Positions 11,953 to 23,558 of a DNA stretch of 64,000 bases are shown in pieces; within the stretch, counting starts at the first letter, position 1, and each line of letters begins with the position of its first letter. The stretch is from the NCBI RefSeq assembly GCF_001632365.1, contig NW_024468525.1, positions 453,279-517,278 on the forward strand, written 5' to 3'. The notes under the pieces were generated by a model. The model saw only the letters and a program-made list of their open reading frames with translations. It was not told the DNA's origin and did no database searches. The DNA is from Laetiporus sulphureus 93-53. Lineage: Eukaryota > Basidiomycota > Agaricomycetes > Polyporales > Laetiporaceae. The translations under genes and the position numbers were made by a program.

Positions 11953-13221
11953 GCAGTGCACTCGTCGATTAAATGGTTCTATCGTTCGGGCCGTTGTGTC
12001 TCGTTGAATGTCATACTTTTTACGCTCACGATTCCTGGTCTGCATAGCAGGGTTCCTGTATCATCGGACAAATCTCAGAGGGCAACATTCAGGTGAGCGA
12101 GCGAAGCGTCTCACACGCCATCCTTCCTCCCTTCTGAGCCTAATGTTCTATGTAGTGGTAGGGCGAATGGGTCTCGAAATGAGCTCGTCGCTTGACCAAG
12201 ACTGAATGGAATGTGGCCACTAAGTTGCAGCATCACGCCACTGTCCCGGTGTGGCGCGTGGCCCTAACGTGGTCCTAGATTCTTTAAACTCTTCGCTTTA
12301 GACTCATAACATATTCTAGTACAAATGTATTTGGATATTTTGCCACCATCATCAGCACAGCAGGAGGGAGATATGCCTTGTAATGTGTCCAACGAGTCAG
12401 TGGAAACGGATCGTTGCCCAAAATTAACTTTTTCATTGATTCCAACGTTCCTTTCACTGAATGAACTTCATGCGAGGTTTAGAATCATGGAGTACTTTTG
12501 AAAAAGCCTCCTGCATCTTATTCTTTGTCCAGAGAGGCCAGTCATGCCAGGGCAGTAATCCCAGTGTTAAGAAGAGTATACTGAGGGCATGCTGTTACAC
12601 TTGTCACATGATGTCAGAGCTGCACTGGGCCACATTGCTTTGTGGAGAGCTTGAGAGAGCTGCCCAAAAACCAAACTGTCATGAGTAACTGGGGAAGAGA
12701 TATACCGCACAGAAGACTAAAGTGATAAGTTGAACGAGACAGCTTCGCACTCATACATCAAGGTCGTGACTGGGCGTGACAGCTGCTCAAAGGCGAGCTT
12801 TTGGACCCCTCAAGTTACTCGATTTTTCTTCAGTGCATTTCTGCACCAGCCATTCTGAAAATTTCATATATGGATTTTAGATAGTAGATCGTTGTTTTAC
12901 GTGCTCTAATGCAAAGTACGGGTGAGAGTCATGACTCGACCTGAGCTTCAAAGGACTGGTTGCTTGAATGTCACACTTTCGCGCTATGCCACCTTCGCAC
13001 TATGCCGAGCCCCGGCTCGAATGAATCGGAGCAGTACGTCCGGTGCAATTTCTTCACTACAACTCACTACTACCATGTCCCCTGTCCCAAGCTTCTACTT
13101 CGAGTAATCATTTCGGCCGATCTCTCCTGGTAATTGAGCTCTGTACACGAGTTAGCCTGCCATCCATCGCATAACTACCTCCCCAAACCCTCGAAAATCG
13201 TCCGTATACTGCAGACGAAAC
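11953..13221. other. Intergenic, no gene seen
   Basis: About 1.27 kb of moderately AT-rich sequence. No exon with similarity in either strand; presumably the 3' region of the dolichyldiphosphatase gene and the promoter of the pantothenate synthetase gene. Confidence 0.4.
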
Positions 13222-14455
13222 ATGTCTTTATCCTCGAACGCATTACCTGCCTCGCCTTTCCCGATATTCACAACGGTAGCATCATACCGCGAGTGGCGGG
13301 AAAAGGCCTATGATGAGAAGAAATCCGTCGGCTTTGTAGCGACGATGGGTGCTCTGCACGAAGGCCATCTCTCACTAGGTAAGCACGGTTCGCCAATCTC
13401 GCGTCGCTGCCACTGAGTCTCTAACGTTCAGTGAGAAGGTCTCTCGCTGCGAATGACCTAACGGTGCTGTCCATATTCGTGAACCCTGCGCAATTCGCTC
13501 CCAATGAAGACCTTGCAACGTATCCGCGCTCGCTGCCTGACGACGTGGAGCTACTCTCGTCATTGTCCCTCTCCGTGGATCTTCCTGACGAGAAGGGAAT
13601 ATCTGAAAGTGTGACACGGACACCGTCCGCACTTTTCCTTCCGACGGTATCGGAGATGTACCCGAGTGGTATTTCACAGGATGTCTCGGAACAAAAGGGT
13701 ACATTTGTAGAGGTGAAGGGTTACGGGCATCAGATGGAGGGTAAGACAAGGCCAACGTTCTTCCGCGGTGTTGCGACTGCGGTTACCAAGCTTTTCAACG
13801 TCATCGAGGTATGAACCACCGTCGGTCCCCTAATTTGGGGTTCATATTGATGCCAGAATAGCCCACTCGCACGTACTTTGGTCAGAAAGACATCCAGCAA
13901 GCACTATTACTACGACGTATGACGCGTGACCTACTCCTGTCGCATCCCTCCCCGGAGAACCTGTACATCGTGCCCACTGCTCGGTAGGTTCTCAAGCAGT
14001 ATACTCTATTCTCACACACTCACCTGTTTTTCAGTGACACGATATCCTCTCTCGCGCTGGCCTCCCGCAACGCATACCTCACTCCGAGAGAGCGTGACTA
14101 CGCCGCCCCTGCGCTATACGATGCACTGCAGGTCGGCGAACGCGCATGGGAGTCGGGAGAGACCAAGGCGGAGTGCGTGTCTCACGCACACAGAGTGATT
14201 TCTGAGACCATGGCAAGACTGAATGGGATAGGAAAGGAGAGAATTGAAATGCAGTTAGATTATATCGAATTCAACGACCCCGAGGGTTTCGACGTGCTCC
14301 CCGATGCGGTCACATTGGAGCAGTGGGAAAGCGAGGAAGGTCGTGGCGGACAGGAGAGACCGATCATTCTCAGCGGAGCGTTGTGGGTTGGACGGACTAG
14401 GTTGATTGATAATATCATCCTGGGTGATCCGTTGAGAATAGGCATGATGATTTAG
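13222..14455 (+). CDS. PAN6: Pantothenate synthetase (pantoate--beta-alanine ligase)
   Basis: Catalyses ATP-dependent condensation of pantoate with beta-alanine, the last step of vitamin B5 and hence CoA precursor synthesis. Four exons join cleanly. Exon 1 has VGFVATMGALHEGHLSL with the HEGH nucleotide-binding motif. Exon 2 has VLSIFVNPAQFAPNEDLATYPR and MEGKTRPTFFRGVATAVTKLFN. Exon 3 has RTYFGQKDIQQ (the GQKD motif). Exon 4 has SLALASRNAYL (the SRN motif) and a C-terminal beta-rich domain ending in IILSGALWVGRTRLIDNI. A loop of about 30 residues after the D-D-V-E-LL helix is longer than in bacterial PanC, as is common in fungi. All active-site motifs are present, so the gene looks functional. 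It is convergent with the BTB gene at 14752. Confidence 0.95.
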
Positions 14456-14751
14456 TATTCACTTGGTATCATTGTATTCTGGAGCATACAATTCGTTTGC
14501 AGCGGGCTGTGATAAACAGATTTAGTTGTACATCATCGCGATGGTAAGAAACTGCTCCTGGCATTGCAGGTAGCAGCAGCAGTATAGTGAACTTCATCAA
14601 CAATGTTAGTGCACCTGTCGTGCCTGCGCTGACGACTTCATTCCATATCGGACTCATCGTCGGATAAGCCATCATCTGACCCGGCAGGCTTGCTGGGAAC
14701 GAAAGGGACCTAAATACGAAAATCTATGAGTTGGAATTATCGGATGATACG

Positions 14752-15708
14752 TCAAGAGGGCAATGATCGCACCGATTCTATGACACCTTCCAGTTCATGC
14801 CCGAGCCGTTCAAGCAGGTACTTGATTGACTCCAGCCCATTCAGGAGACAGCGTGCACAGCTCTCCTGACGGTAATCGACCATCTTGTCCTGAATGTGCT
14901 TTGTTAAATAAGTGCTCATCTCGACTGCCTCTCTGCAGGGACGCATGACCAACAGCCCCACCAATTCCTTTTGGAAGCTTTCGCAAACGATAGTAATATA
15001 TTTGCCGTAATCTCTTGGTAGTTCATAATTTGCGCGGCTCTGTGCCGCACAAGACCGGCAGGAGAACTCGATGCAATATTCGCCATCGATGTTTGCGATG
15101 CATTCCGATTCAGCGAGAACTTCCCAGTCATCCGGACGCCAGACAAACTCAACCGCAGCGGCGATGCATCGGGACCGATAATTCATCAGTTCGTAAAGTG
15201 CATCGGAAGAGATTGTTGTTTCGAAAGAGGATTCTTTTTTCAGTGTGCTCCGTGAAGCTATAATCTTCGCTCTTTCCAGGTCCAGACGATGCGCAGCGCC
15301 GTATATCGTGATCGCGTGCTCATTCATGAACGGACCATCGATGAGTGTGTTACTCAGGAAGATGACGATGTCGTCCATTTTATACTTCACAGCAGCTTCC
15401 AGGACGGCTATTGCGTGTTTGACATCCTCGAAGGAGATATTAGGCATGGGGTAGCAGATACGGAGCAAGAAGTCGAGCACGATGTTTTCCTCGCTGACTG
15501 GGACTATAGGGAGGTCGTGATCGCCACCAGACGCAGGTGGCTGCGGAAGCGAGAACATGCTGTCGAATACTGGCGATGCAACAGAAAGAATCATTTTATG
15601 AACGCGGAAGTCGACACCATCCGATGAGCGCAGAACAACATCCGCATCGGGTCTGGTGAAGGGATGTAGGTATGGGTTTTTTTTCGTGGGCCCGTCTGCC
15701 TCCGACAT
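14752..15708 (-). CDS. BTB/POZ domain protein, single BTB (family member A)
   Basis: Intronless frame of 318 residues. The BTB fold spans about residues 18-125: HPFTRPDADVVLRSSDGVDF, then FRVHKMILSVASPVFDSMFSLPQ, the P-V-S-E-E switch, LLRICYP and the V-L-E-A-A-V-K-Y-K-M helix. A linker resembling the family's L-Y-E-L-x-N-Y block follows. A tail with a Cys pair (CRSC, about residue 207) and a Cys-x-x-Cys pair near ESCARCL could bind zinc. BTB domains dimerise and often act as CUL3 ubiquitin-ligase adaptors, but there is no MATH, Kelch or other substrate domain to define a role. It differs from the other members of the window in having a single BTB. A donor at its 3' end could add a terminal exon from 14469-14710, which would be hydrophobic; I did not include it. 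Confidence 0.8.
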   Translation of the reverse strand: MSEADGPTKKNPYLHPFTRPDADVVLRSSDGVDFRVHKMILSVASPVFDSMFSLPQPPASGGDHDLPIVPVSEENIVLDFLLRICYPMPNISFEDVKHAIAVLEAAVKYKMDDIVIFLSNTLIDGPFMNEHAITIYGAAHRLDLERAKIIASRSTLKKESSFETTISSDALYELMNYRSRCIAAAVEFVWRPDDWEVLAESECIANIDGEYCIEFSCRSCAAQSRANYELPRDYGKYITIVCESFQKELVGLLVMRPCREAVEMSTYLTKHIQDKMVDYRQESCARCLLNGLESIKYLLERLGHELEGVIESVRSLPS

Positions 15709-16458
15709 CGATGTGAACAGGTGTACCCACGCCTGTTACAAGTTTGAAAACGAACTGCATCAGTGTCCATGATTACAAGCTTTTATGAACGTTCAACCGT
15801 TCACTACTCACGGAGTCCTCCTTGGATGTTGACGTTGAAGCTAAGCCTCAGGTTCAAGTGGAAACGAAGTACAAAAACGTGCGAAAGCAGGATCAACATC
15901 AGTCATGTGTCGCGTCCGACGCGTGGGGAGGAAGCGCTAGCTCCACTTTTGTTCTTTTGCAGCCAGCTCGCTGGTGCCAATAGCATGATGATACGACAAT
16001 CGTCATCTAACGTCCATCGCGAACGCAACTTGGACATTGACGTAAAAGTACTTAGGCCATCAGGTTTGTAGATGTTCCAAAAGTGAGATGAGGAAGGCCG
16101 TGTACCAATATTATGAATATCTGAACTCATGTTAAGCTAGTAACTTCAGCATGGGGAACGCGAGAGAGTCAATGGCACGACCCGGCAGCGGGGCCAGAGT
16201 CTGAAGTGCGCGCCATCCATGCGCGCAGCGTTTAACGATGCACTATTGCTATTACTCTTTTGGTTCTTCCCAGAAGATGGGTTGCATGAAGGTGGTTCGC
16301 AAAGATCAGGATGCTGTGGCAGGATTTGTGGAGTGGGCGGACGGTTGGGTCTCGAGTACGGTGTATGCTCCGTGATGATATGGAGTCCAATACCATACCA
16401 CTGCGTGCTAGGACTCTATGAGGCTAGATACAAAGTGACTTGAAGTCGTACATGAAGA
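15709..16458. other. Intergenic, no gene seen
   Basis: Promoter side of the BTB gene; short ORFs only. Confidence 0.35.
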
Positions 16459-17056
16459 TTAGACAGCAGGCTCGCCAAGCTCCTGTTGGGCCTGGCCTTG
16501 CCAGCGGTCATGACCAATGTTGCTTGTGGCCGATCTGGTCAGTATCTTATAAATGAGAATAAAACTTGGGCATGCCGGCGCTGCATGCGCACTGCCCGGT
16601 TCCGACTGACTCACCGGTGGGGATGTGCGTTCCGCGCGATAAACACGGGAGAAAGGATGAGTTATAATTTCGCACGAAAGATATACAGTCATGGATTGTG
16701 AAGTAGCGAAGCGAGTACATTGTCTTGTACATGATAATTCGGAAAGGTACAAATGTTCAGATCAGATAGAACAGTAGGGTCGAGTAACGAAGCGAGTACA
16801 TTGCATTTCACATGATAATTTGAAAAGGGGGGATGAAGAACAGCCAGTATTTCATTCAGATGAGGACGTCGTCCGCCACTCCGAGCTCTTCGTTGATTGT
16901 CGGTTCCGGTCGTTCGATAAGTTTGGTGACAGTGAGCATCTGGTCAGTATCTTATAAATGAAAATCGAACACTCACCGGCCATTTCCTGCCGACGGTCGC
17001 CGGCGATGGCACCAACAACGGTGCCCTTGCTTGAGAGACGATCGACAGTCCCCTGT
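16459..17056 (-). pseudogene. CsbD-like gene fragment, probably decayed
   Basis: The reverse strand encodes GTVDRLSSKGTVVGAIAGDRR (about 17055-16993), directly matching the TMDRLGGKKDAVVGAVTGDR block of the intact CsbD-like gene 0.5 kb away, and it is followed by a gtgagt donor. A second piece at 16459-16520 reads GNIGHDRWQGQAQQELGEPAV and stops, matching the family C-terminus GNVRKDKGQAQQ. The two pieces do not join in frame at the obvious acceptor, and the N-terminal exons (TGQYHSMKG..GNLTG..) were not found upstream. The interval also contains duplicated intron-like segments. Most likely an inverted, partly duplicated and broken copy; a rearranged functional gene is not excluded. Confidence 0.45.
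16534..16961. repeat. Duplicated segments inside the CsbD-like fragment
   Basis: A 23-bp string (tctggtcagtatcttataaa plus tga) is present at 16534-16556 and again at 16939-16961. A second pair, gcgaagcgagtacattg with the following catgataatt context, occurs at about 16705-16745 and about 16787-16825. Both pairs are direct repeats, pointing to local tandem duplication of the 3' part of the gene. Confidence 0.7.
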
Positions 17057-17440
17057 GCGTATCTATCAGCTGGTGGAGAATTACTGTCCTACTATTGGGC
17101 GTATATACTCAATGAATAAGTGATTCCACTGAGGTGAGCACGACGTAACAAAAATTTAGACACAAACAAACATTACGTACAATTCCTCTGAATCGAATAG
17201 GCGTGATGTAACAGTGCCACTTGAGATGGATTATAGCTCCTCAGGGATGTCATGAGGCGCCACGGTGACGACCCCATGCCTGAGAAGGAAGCGCAGTGGT
17301 CAAGATTGGTGTCGCCTTCAGATCCGATCTCACATTGCGCCATGACGCGTGACGTCATACATAACATCGCGCGCCGTAAAGTGGCGCGTCATAACGTCGT
17401 GTGTCGTCGTCCGTCCTTTGATCGAAAGCGCGTGCCGCGA

Positions 17441-17448
17441 TATATAAA
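17441..17448 (+). promoter_or_regulatory. TATA box of the CsbD-like gene
   Basis: TATATAAA lies 84 bp upstream of the ATG at 17532, in a GC-rich stretch, a spacing suited to a short leader. Strong TATA boxes are typical of highly inducible stress genes; the assignment is by position only. Confidence 0.6.
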
Positions 17449-17531
17449 GCGCAGACGCAGCGTCAAAACAGCAACTCGCATCTTTCATTCCTCCCACATC
17501 CTTCTGCAGAACAGCATCCGAGCACGTCATC

Positions 17532-17950
17532 ATGTCCAGCGACAACAGTGCAGAGTAAGCGGAGTCTGCTCTTCGTATCGTCCCACGCTCACGGCCATGC
17601 GCATGTAGTAAGACCACAGGTCAATACCACTCCATGAAGGGCACAGCCGTGGAGGCCATTGGCAACCTCACTGGCGCGCAGTCGTGGCAGGATTCTGGAA
17701 AGCAGGAGCACGCGCAGGGCGAAGCCCAATACAAGGCCGGCCAAGCCCAGGGATATGCCGAGGGCACGATGGATAGACTTGGTGGCAAGAAGGACGCGGT
17801 GGTGGGCGCTGTGACTGGCGACCGAACCCAAGAGGCTTCCGGCAAGTTTCAACTTCGTGTCATCTGTAACATAACGCATTCTAACGAAGCATGATCACAG
17901 GAAATGTTAGGAAAGACAAGGGTCAGGCGCAGCAGAGCATTAACTCGTGA
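17532..17950 (+). CDS. CsbD-like / mismatched base pair and cruciform DNA recognition protein (Hmp1 type)
   Basis: A 101-residue stress-type protein of the CsbD-like superfamily; a fungal relative was described as binding mismatched and cruciform DNA. Three exons: 17532-17554, 17609-17841 and 17901-17950, total 306 bp in frame. The product starts MSSDNSADKTTGQYHSMKGT, continues with IGNLTGAQSWQDSGK, a Gly/Gln/Ala-rich repeat (QGEAQYKAGQAQGYAEG), the MDRLGGKKDAVVGAVTGDR helix, and ends SGNVRKDKGQAQQSINS. The second intron works only with a GC donor (gcaagt at 17842), because the overlapping GT donor leads to an immediate stop and destroys the conserved SGN-x-x-x-DKGQAQQ end. Hydrophilic, without a signal peptide; likely abundant and cytosolic or nuclear. 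Confidence 0.88.
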
Positions 17951-18327
17951 AAACCTCGTACCCGATCTGATGGCTGGATGTGTTTTGTACTCGTATTGAG
18001 ATTTGGGCAACTGTAAATTATACTTTTGATTGCGGTTCGATGTGGAGGATCTTCTTTCACTGCCCACCGTCAATAATTGCATAATCACTATTGTGTATAA
18101 CCATCACGCGAGCGTCAGTATTCTTCACAGAATATGAGCGCTTGAGCAATTATTCTTTGCAGAGCGCCCCGGCATTTATCTGACCCAACAAGTGCAATTC
18201 TTAAATCACGTCAGAGACGCACGGACGCAAGGAACAGATCGGATGACACGCACTTATAGGAGTAACGTTGGGTACGTTGTGCTGTCCGAATGAGCTATTT
18301 TATACATATTACATTTCATGCTACTCC
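17951..18327. other. Intergenic between convergent genes
   Basis: About 380 bp of AT-rich sequence serving as the shared 3' region; nothing else seen. Confidence 0.4.
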
Positions 18328-19771
18328 TCAGAGCCTTCCCGCTTCGCCCAACACGTTCCACCCATTCTCGCCCTCGCTGGTGAACACCTCGGAGAACGCG
18401 CCGCCAATCTCGCCGAGCATGTCCTCCGTCACCACACCTATCCGTCACAGACACGTTCAAGGCAGCAGAAACGCGCATATAGTCAGCTCGGTGAGCCACG
18501 CAGTGGAAGCTGGGCATCACGCACCTCGCCCGTACTTGGCGAACGCGCGCCTCGAAGCAGTCCGCGTGACCATCGACCCGCCGACCGCGGCAAGCAGCGG
18601 TATGCGTGAGCTCGGGAGCGATTTATCGCTGCGCGGAGAGATAGCCAGGTGAGTCAGATTGGATGCGCGGAAAGGAGGAAGGATAGCAGGGTATGGAGAG
18701 AATATCAGCGCCAAGGACTCACCCGAACGCTCCACTTTCATAGCACTTTCCCCACGCGAGGAATGTGCCGACCGTTCCGCCGAGGATGTCGCCTTGCCCG
18801 CCACACCGCTTGTACCCGCCGGGTGTATCGACGCTAATCTGCTCCTCCGTCAACTCGAAGCCGCCCAACTGCATTCATCGCTCCATCAGCTCACCAGAAG
18901 CGGGAGATAGAAGTAGGCGGAGCGACACACACCGTGCTAGCTGTGTCGGTCGCGATGGTGTCCTCCTTGCCTTTTTCGAGGATGGTGACGCCGCCGAGGG
19001 CGCGGGAGATGCGCATGGCGCGCTCGCTGGCTGGCGTGGAGGGGTCCAGGTTGACGTCCTCGGAGAGACGCTTGAACTCGACGACGTTGGGGGTGAGGAC
19101 GGCTTTGTGGTAGCCGCGGACGAGGGAGAGGTCGTGGCCGATCATCCAGAGGGCGTCTGCGTCGAGGACGATGTACATGCCCTGGACAGTGCAAATTATG
19201 AACATGTGCCAGTTGATATGGGATTGTGAGCTGATGCGCGTACCTGCTCCTTTGCGATGTTGAGCGCGAGCTTGGCACAGTTCTGCATGTAGTCCTCACG
19301 GCCGAGACCTGGGCCGATGACGAGGACGTGCAGACGCTCAAGGAGGGAGGACAGCGCGGGACGGAGGTCGGCGGGGGACCTGGGTGCTCTGAATGAGTTG
19401 CGTGGCTGCGTGTGGACGAAGGATGCATGGGCGGAAGACGCGGGAAAGGACGGGGCACTTACTGGTCCTCGCGGAGGATGGGGTGGACGATGAGGTCGGG
19501 TGAGTAGGACTTGATGGCGGCGGCGGCGGTGGGGGAGCAGATGACGTGCGCGAGGTCGGCGCCCATGCGCATCGAGGACATGGACGCGAAGAAGGGCGCG
19601 CCGGTGTAGCTGTGCGTACATCAGCGGCTTTTCATGTGGGATTTGATTGATGGCGTACTCTAGTGCACCGCCAAGGACGCCAACGCGGCCTGATTGGCCC
19701 TTGTGAAGGGTGCCGTTGAGCGGGGGGATGAGCTGCTTGATCTGCGAGAGGAGCTGCTTTGGGACTGGCAT
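18328..19771 (-). CDS. NAXD: ATP-dependent (S)-NAD(P)H-hydrate dehydratase
   Basis: Repair enzyme of the ribokinase-like CARKD/YjeF C-terminal family that uses ATP to dehydrate damaged NAD(P)H hydrate back to NAD(P)H. The start at 19771 gives [35 protein letters not shown] (conserved K-G-x-x-G-x-x-x-x-x-GG). The following exons encode [22 protein letters not shown], the LVIGPGLGR motif, [28 protein letters not shown] (the T-P-x-x-x-E-F motif) and [10 protein letters not shown]. The C-terminal exons hold a GGxGD-type segment, [25 protein letters not shown] and the end [18 protein letters not shown]. The introns are 50-100 bp. The N-terminal epimerase domain found in some fused homologues is absent, as in most eukaryotes. 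Exon borders in the middle of the C-terminal third were not all resolved. Confidence 0.88.
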
Positions 19772-20933
19772 TATGTAGTAGATCCGGCTAGTTAATAGAG
19801 AAGATGTGGCCGCGAGTGTCGCCTATGGTATGCAAGGGATGGCAGGGTAACCGGAGGCGAAAGAATGAGAACGGAGAGCGGCGATGGGAACGACTCGCGA
19901 GGCCGATGACGCACGATACACCCTGCTACCGGGTTAGGGTCATGCGACGCGACGCATCACATTCGTGACTCCTCGTGCATGAAACCTCTTCGATTCGTGC
20001 TACTCCTGCGGGTTCTTGTGTGAAATATGCAAGCATCGCTTAATCCTCACGCCAGTCACGTCAAAGGCCTTAACCCGCTTCGCTGCTAGAACAAGAACTA
20101 CACGTTGGATTGGGTGAATGTGAATGAAGCCGCTCCTAGGCCTGTGATGTCTGGGATCTGCCTATCGCCTGGATCGAACGTGTACCTGGAGCTCTTGCTG
20201 TCCGACGGCCGTGAAGCCTAATAGAGGAAGCCACGAAGAGAAGACGAAGAATGATGATGCCTCCGCGAGCCGACTGAAAGTGGTGTCGAGTCTTCCTTCG
20301 CCTTGCTATTTGCGCAGATAGTAGACCCGGGGCCGGTGCTGGTCGAGCGCTCGCGATTGCTGTCAATACTCTGTCCTACATAGCGTTCTTTTACTCGAAT
20401 CGAAGGCAGAGTCACAGTTGCTGGTCCCTAACGTCCCTATGGAGTGCTCGTATCACATCTTTCTGAGTGATGCTAGCGATATCTAATCGCCGCCTGCTGC
20501 AAACGAAGATCGATGCCCAGGGGCACTTCGAAGGCAATTGAAGCCGCATCATCCTCCCGTGCCACCTGCACCGCTTCAGCAAATCAATAGCAAGTCTCTA
20601 TTGTCTCGTGAGAGACGATCATCACTCCTTCTGTACCGAAGTCAGCTCGTGTGCGTGTGTTGTTCATCCTCAATGTAGCGGTTTCGTGGACGAGGCCAAT
20701 CCATGGGTACAGCCGGCATCAACACATGTAGGCGCTTCTGAGATTCGCATAGGTACTAATAAAGACACTCATCTTCGTGATACGACATTGATTCTCCTCC
20801 GATATCGCTCTCTGCCATGCTCTCGCGCTTCCCGCGAGAGATCACGAGCAAAATGGTACAGAGTACGTTTCACTCTCATCACCATGTCATTCAGTAGCAT
20901 CTTACAGGACTTCCAGGTTCAAAAAAGCCTGGT
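19772..20933. other. Intergenic, divergent promoter region
   Basis: About 1.16 kb between the dehydratase and tandem-BTB gene B, which diverge. No exon with similarity; nothing else supported. Confidence 0.4.
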
Positions 20934-22608
20934 TTGATCAGCCGTAAAGGAACCGCACCAACCTGGCAACAGCTTTCCATGGGTATCCATCCGTTCACGC
21001 GACCTACGGCAGACGTCGTATTGGCGTCCAGCGACAACGTCGCGTTCTGCGTACACAGGACGATTTTAAGCGAGGCGTCTCATGTTTTCGCGGACATGCT
21101 TAGCACAGCGAGCGCCGCAGACTCGACATCCGGCACTGTATCTTCTGATGAACATCGATTCGCACGACTTCCGATATACCCTGTCTCGGAAGACAGCAAA
21201 ACGCTAGAGAATGTCCTGCGCCTATGTTATCCGGTGTCCGATCCGGAGCTGAGCGATACAACTGAATTACATAAAACGCTGGCGGCTGTGGCCAAGTACG
21301 AGATGGAAGAGGCTTTGGGCATCATCAAGGGGCGGCTCCGTGCGCTCATCCGTCTCAACCCTTTCGAGGCCTACGCCATCGCGTGCAGCTTTGCACTCGA
21401 GGAGATCGCTCGAAAGGCTGCCGTCCAACTCTCTGGAAAGGATGCGCGCGGCTTCGCCTGGATGACCGATGGTCATTCGTCACCGCGGTACGAAGGTTTC
21501 ACTGCGGGGGCGTACGTTCGGCTTCTGTCTTTTGTTCGCAACCAAAGCGATGTGAGTGAATCGTTCTGCTTCACTCGCCGCGCAGACCAAGACGTCCCAT
21601 TGAGCGCGATCATCGAGGAAGCGGAGGCTGTCCCTGCTGTCGCTCATCCTATGCCTCCGTTTGATTGGCCTGATGCGGATCTCGTCCTGCACACCGCCGA
21701 CTCAGTGGAGTTCCGCGTACATCGCCTCATCCTGGAAATGGCATCTCCCGTCTTCCGAGACGTTCTTTCGAAACCACTTCCGAGTGTTGCAGCGACGGAA
21801 CGCCTCGCGAGGCCGCATCCTCGCATGCCGCTTCTGCGGATGGAGGAGACGAGCAAGGTCGTCGTCGTCCTGCTGCAAGTATACTATCCCACTTGCGATC
21901 TAGAGGCAGATGATGTTGAACTAGTCCTGGCTGCGTTGGCAGCTGCCAAGAAGTATGACATGCAAAAAGCTGAGCATATTCTCGCCGCAGGGCTGCTTCA
22001 AATGACCGTGCCTCCCGTGCGCGTCTTTCTGGTAGCGTGCCGTTTGGGGCTGCAAACGCTGGCGGTCGAGGCATCTAAACGCCTTCTGCACCTGGGACTA
22101 GACGAATTAGAAACCTACCAACCAGAGATGGAACATGTTCCTGCAGAAACATATGAACGTCTACGGCGGTTCCATGCAACAAGCATGATGCTCCTCGATG
22201 CCTTTATCCGTTCATACACCTCCATACCGCTATCGTGGCAGGCAAAGTTCCGCCGACTTTGTCAGAAGAGTAATATTCTAGTTCCTGCCAGTGACAAGCC
22301 ATATTACGACCGCGATGACAGAAGGTCCGAGATGAGCGTGACGTGCTGGTTCAACTCGTATATAGAGGAAGTACTTTGGAAGCTAAGAGAGCATCGGCCT
22401 TGCCTGTCGATCGCTGCCTGCCCGGCGGTGCTCGAGTCGGCTATGGCCGTTTCTGAGCGAAGAAGGTCGTGTGCCGCTTGCCAGTCGTCGCAGGGTCTTT
22501 TGTTGTTGATGGAGTTTAGTCAGTTCTTTGCGAAGGAGATTGAGAAACGAGGTAAGTACGTTTTGGCGTGGCATCCGTTATTCGTATTGATTGCGTGCAG
22601 TTCGCTGA
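20934..22608 (+). CDS. Tandem BTB/POZ protein (member B)
   Basis: About 541 residues with two BTB domains in one chain. BTB1 (about 16-130) reads HPFTRPTADVVLASSDNVAF, HRTILSEASHVF and LRLCYP. BTB2 (about 235-345) reads FDWPDADLVLHTADSVEFRV, HRLILEMASPVF and LLQVYYP. Each is followed by an A-x-x-Y-x-M helix and the linker motif, the second copy being PEMEHVPAETYERLRRF. The tail has a Cys-Ala-Ala-Cys pair. A gtaagt donor at 22552 and an acceptor at 22600 give a two-codon last exon (V-R-stop at 22606-22608); without splicing the frame would run to 22784. I prefer splicing because paralogs end the same way. The start could also be the Met 15 codons downstream. No substrate-binding domain is recognised; a role as ubiquitin-ligase adaptor is only an inference from BTB proteins in general. 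Confidence 0.8.
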
Positions 22609-22784
22609 ATGTCATAATGGTGACCGTCATCCCCGTGAAGAGTTGGAGACAGCATGGATCTGAGAGCTCTCTTGTGGTATTTTGCGTGAGATGTATGCCA
22701 GTTGAGTGCCGTCATCATTTGACTTCCGACGATTATATGACCTGTATCATACGTACGTACGACTCACGAACTGTCACTGGTTGA

Positions 22785-23451
22785 TTGTGATCTTGCATGT
22801 TCTTCCTGATGTCAAAAGGTTTCGTTGTCCAATTTCCATAAAATCTATCTTCGGGCTTGTCAATGGGTGATCCGAGGAGCAAACATATACATCACCGCAT
22901 GCAGGGTCGCCTAGACAAGCGGCACATATATACGCAGGAACAGCTTTCCCCTCGTATCACACTACTTCGCTCGAAGACTGGAAGACTGGCGGACGAAGGG
23001 AAGTTCGGAGATCCCGTGAGCAGTGACTTCGCCTGAAACAGACTTGGTTCGTTCGAGCGCCGCACCAACATGCTTGGAGCATGGCGAGCGGTGTGGGCTC
23101 ATTGACAATCTGTACACGGTCGTTTTTTCCTTCACACGCACCGACGTCAATCAGACGCATTGGCGTTTAGGAAGAATGTCTCGCGGTGTCGCAGAACAAA
23201 GATGGCGTATGAAACACCGTAGGATTGCTTAAACCTTCGTAGTCGACAGAGAATGCTGTTGGGTTGACCAATAGTCGGAAGAAAATGGTTGGTCGGACGA
23301 TACAAGGCGTCGTGTTTGGACGAGACGAACGCCCGTTGATGGGGACGGACGCAGCCAATGAGCACGCGCCACTGTCTTGGCCGCTAACTGCGGTCGTACC
23401 ACCTCCTCCCAAAAAACAATTTCTGGACACTCGTCTCATCCTCCTTTTTCT
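22785..23451. other. Intergenic; upstream region of HMG-CoA synthase
   Basis: No gene seen. Contains CT-rich stretches near 23400-23450 typical of strong fungal core promoters. Confidence 0.4.
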
Positions 23452-23459
23452 TATATAAA
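23452..23459 (+). promoter_or_regulatory. TATA box of the HMG-CoA synthase gene
   Basis: TATATAAA follows a pyrimidine-rich tract and lies about 100 bp upstream of the start codon at 23559. Confidence 0.6.
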
Positions 23460-23558
23460 CGCGACACTTCGTCGCTTCGTCCTTCCGCTCATCAACGATA
23501 CCTGCCCTTTGCACTCGCCAGTCTTTCGCCTCCCCGCCGTCACCGTATACCGACCACC

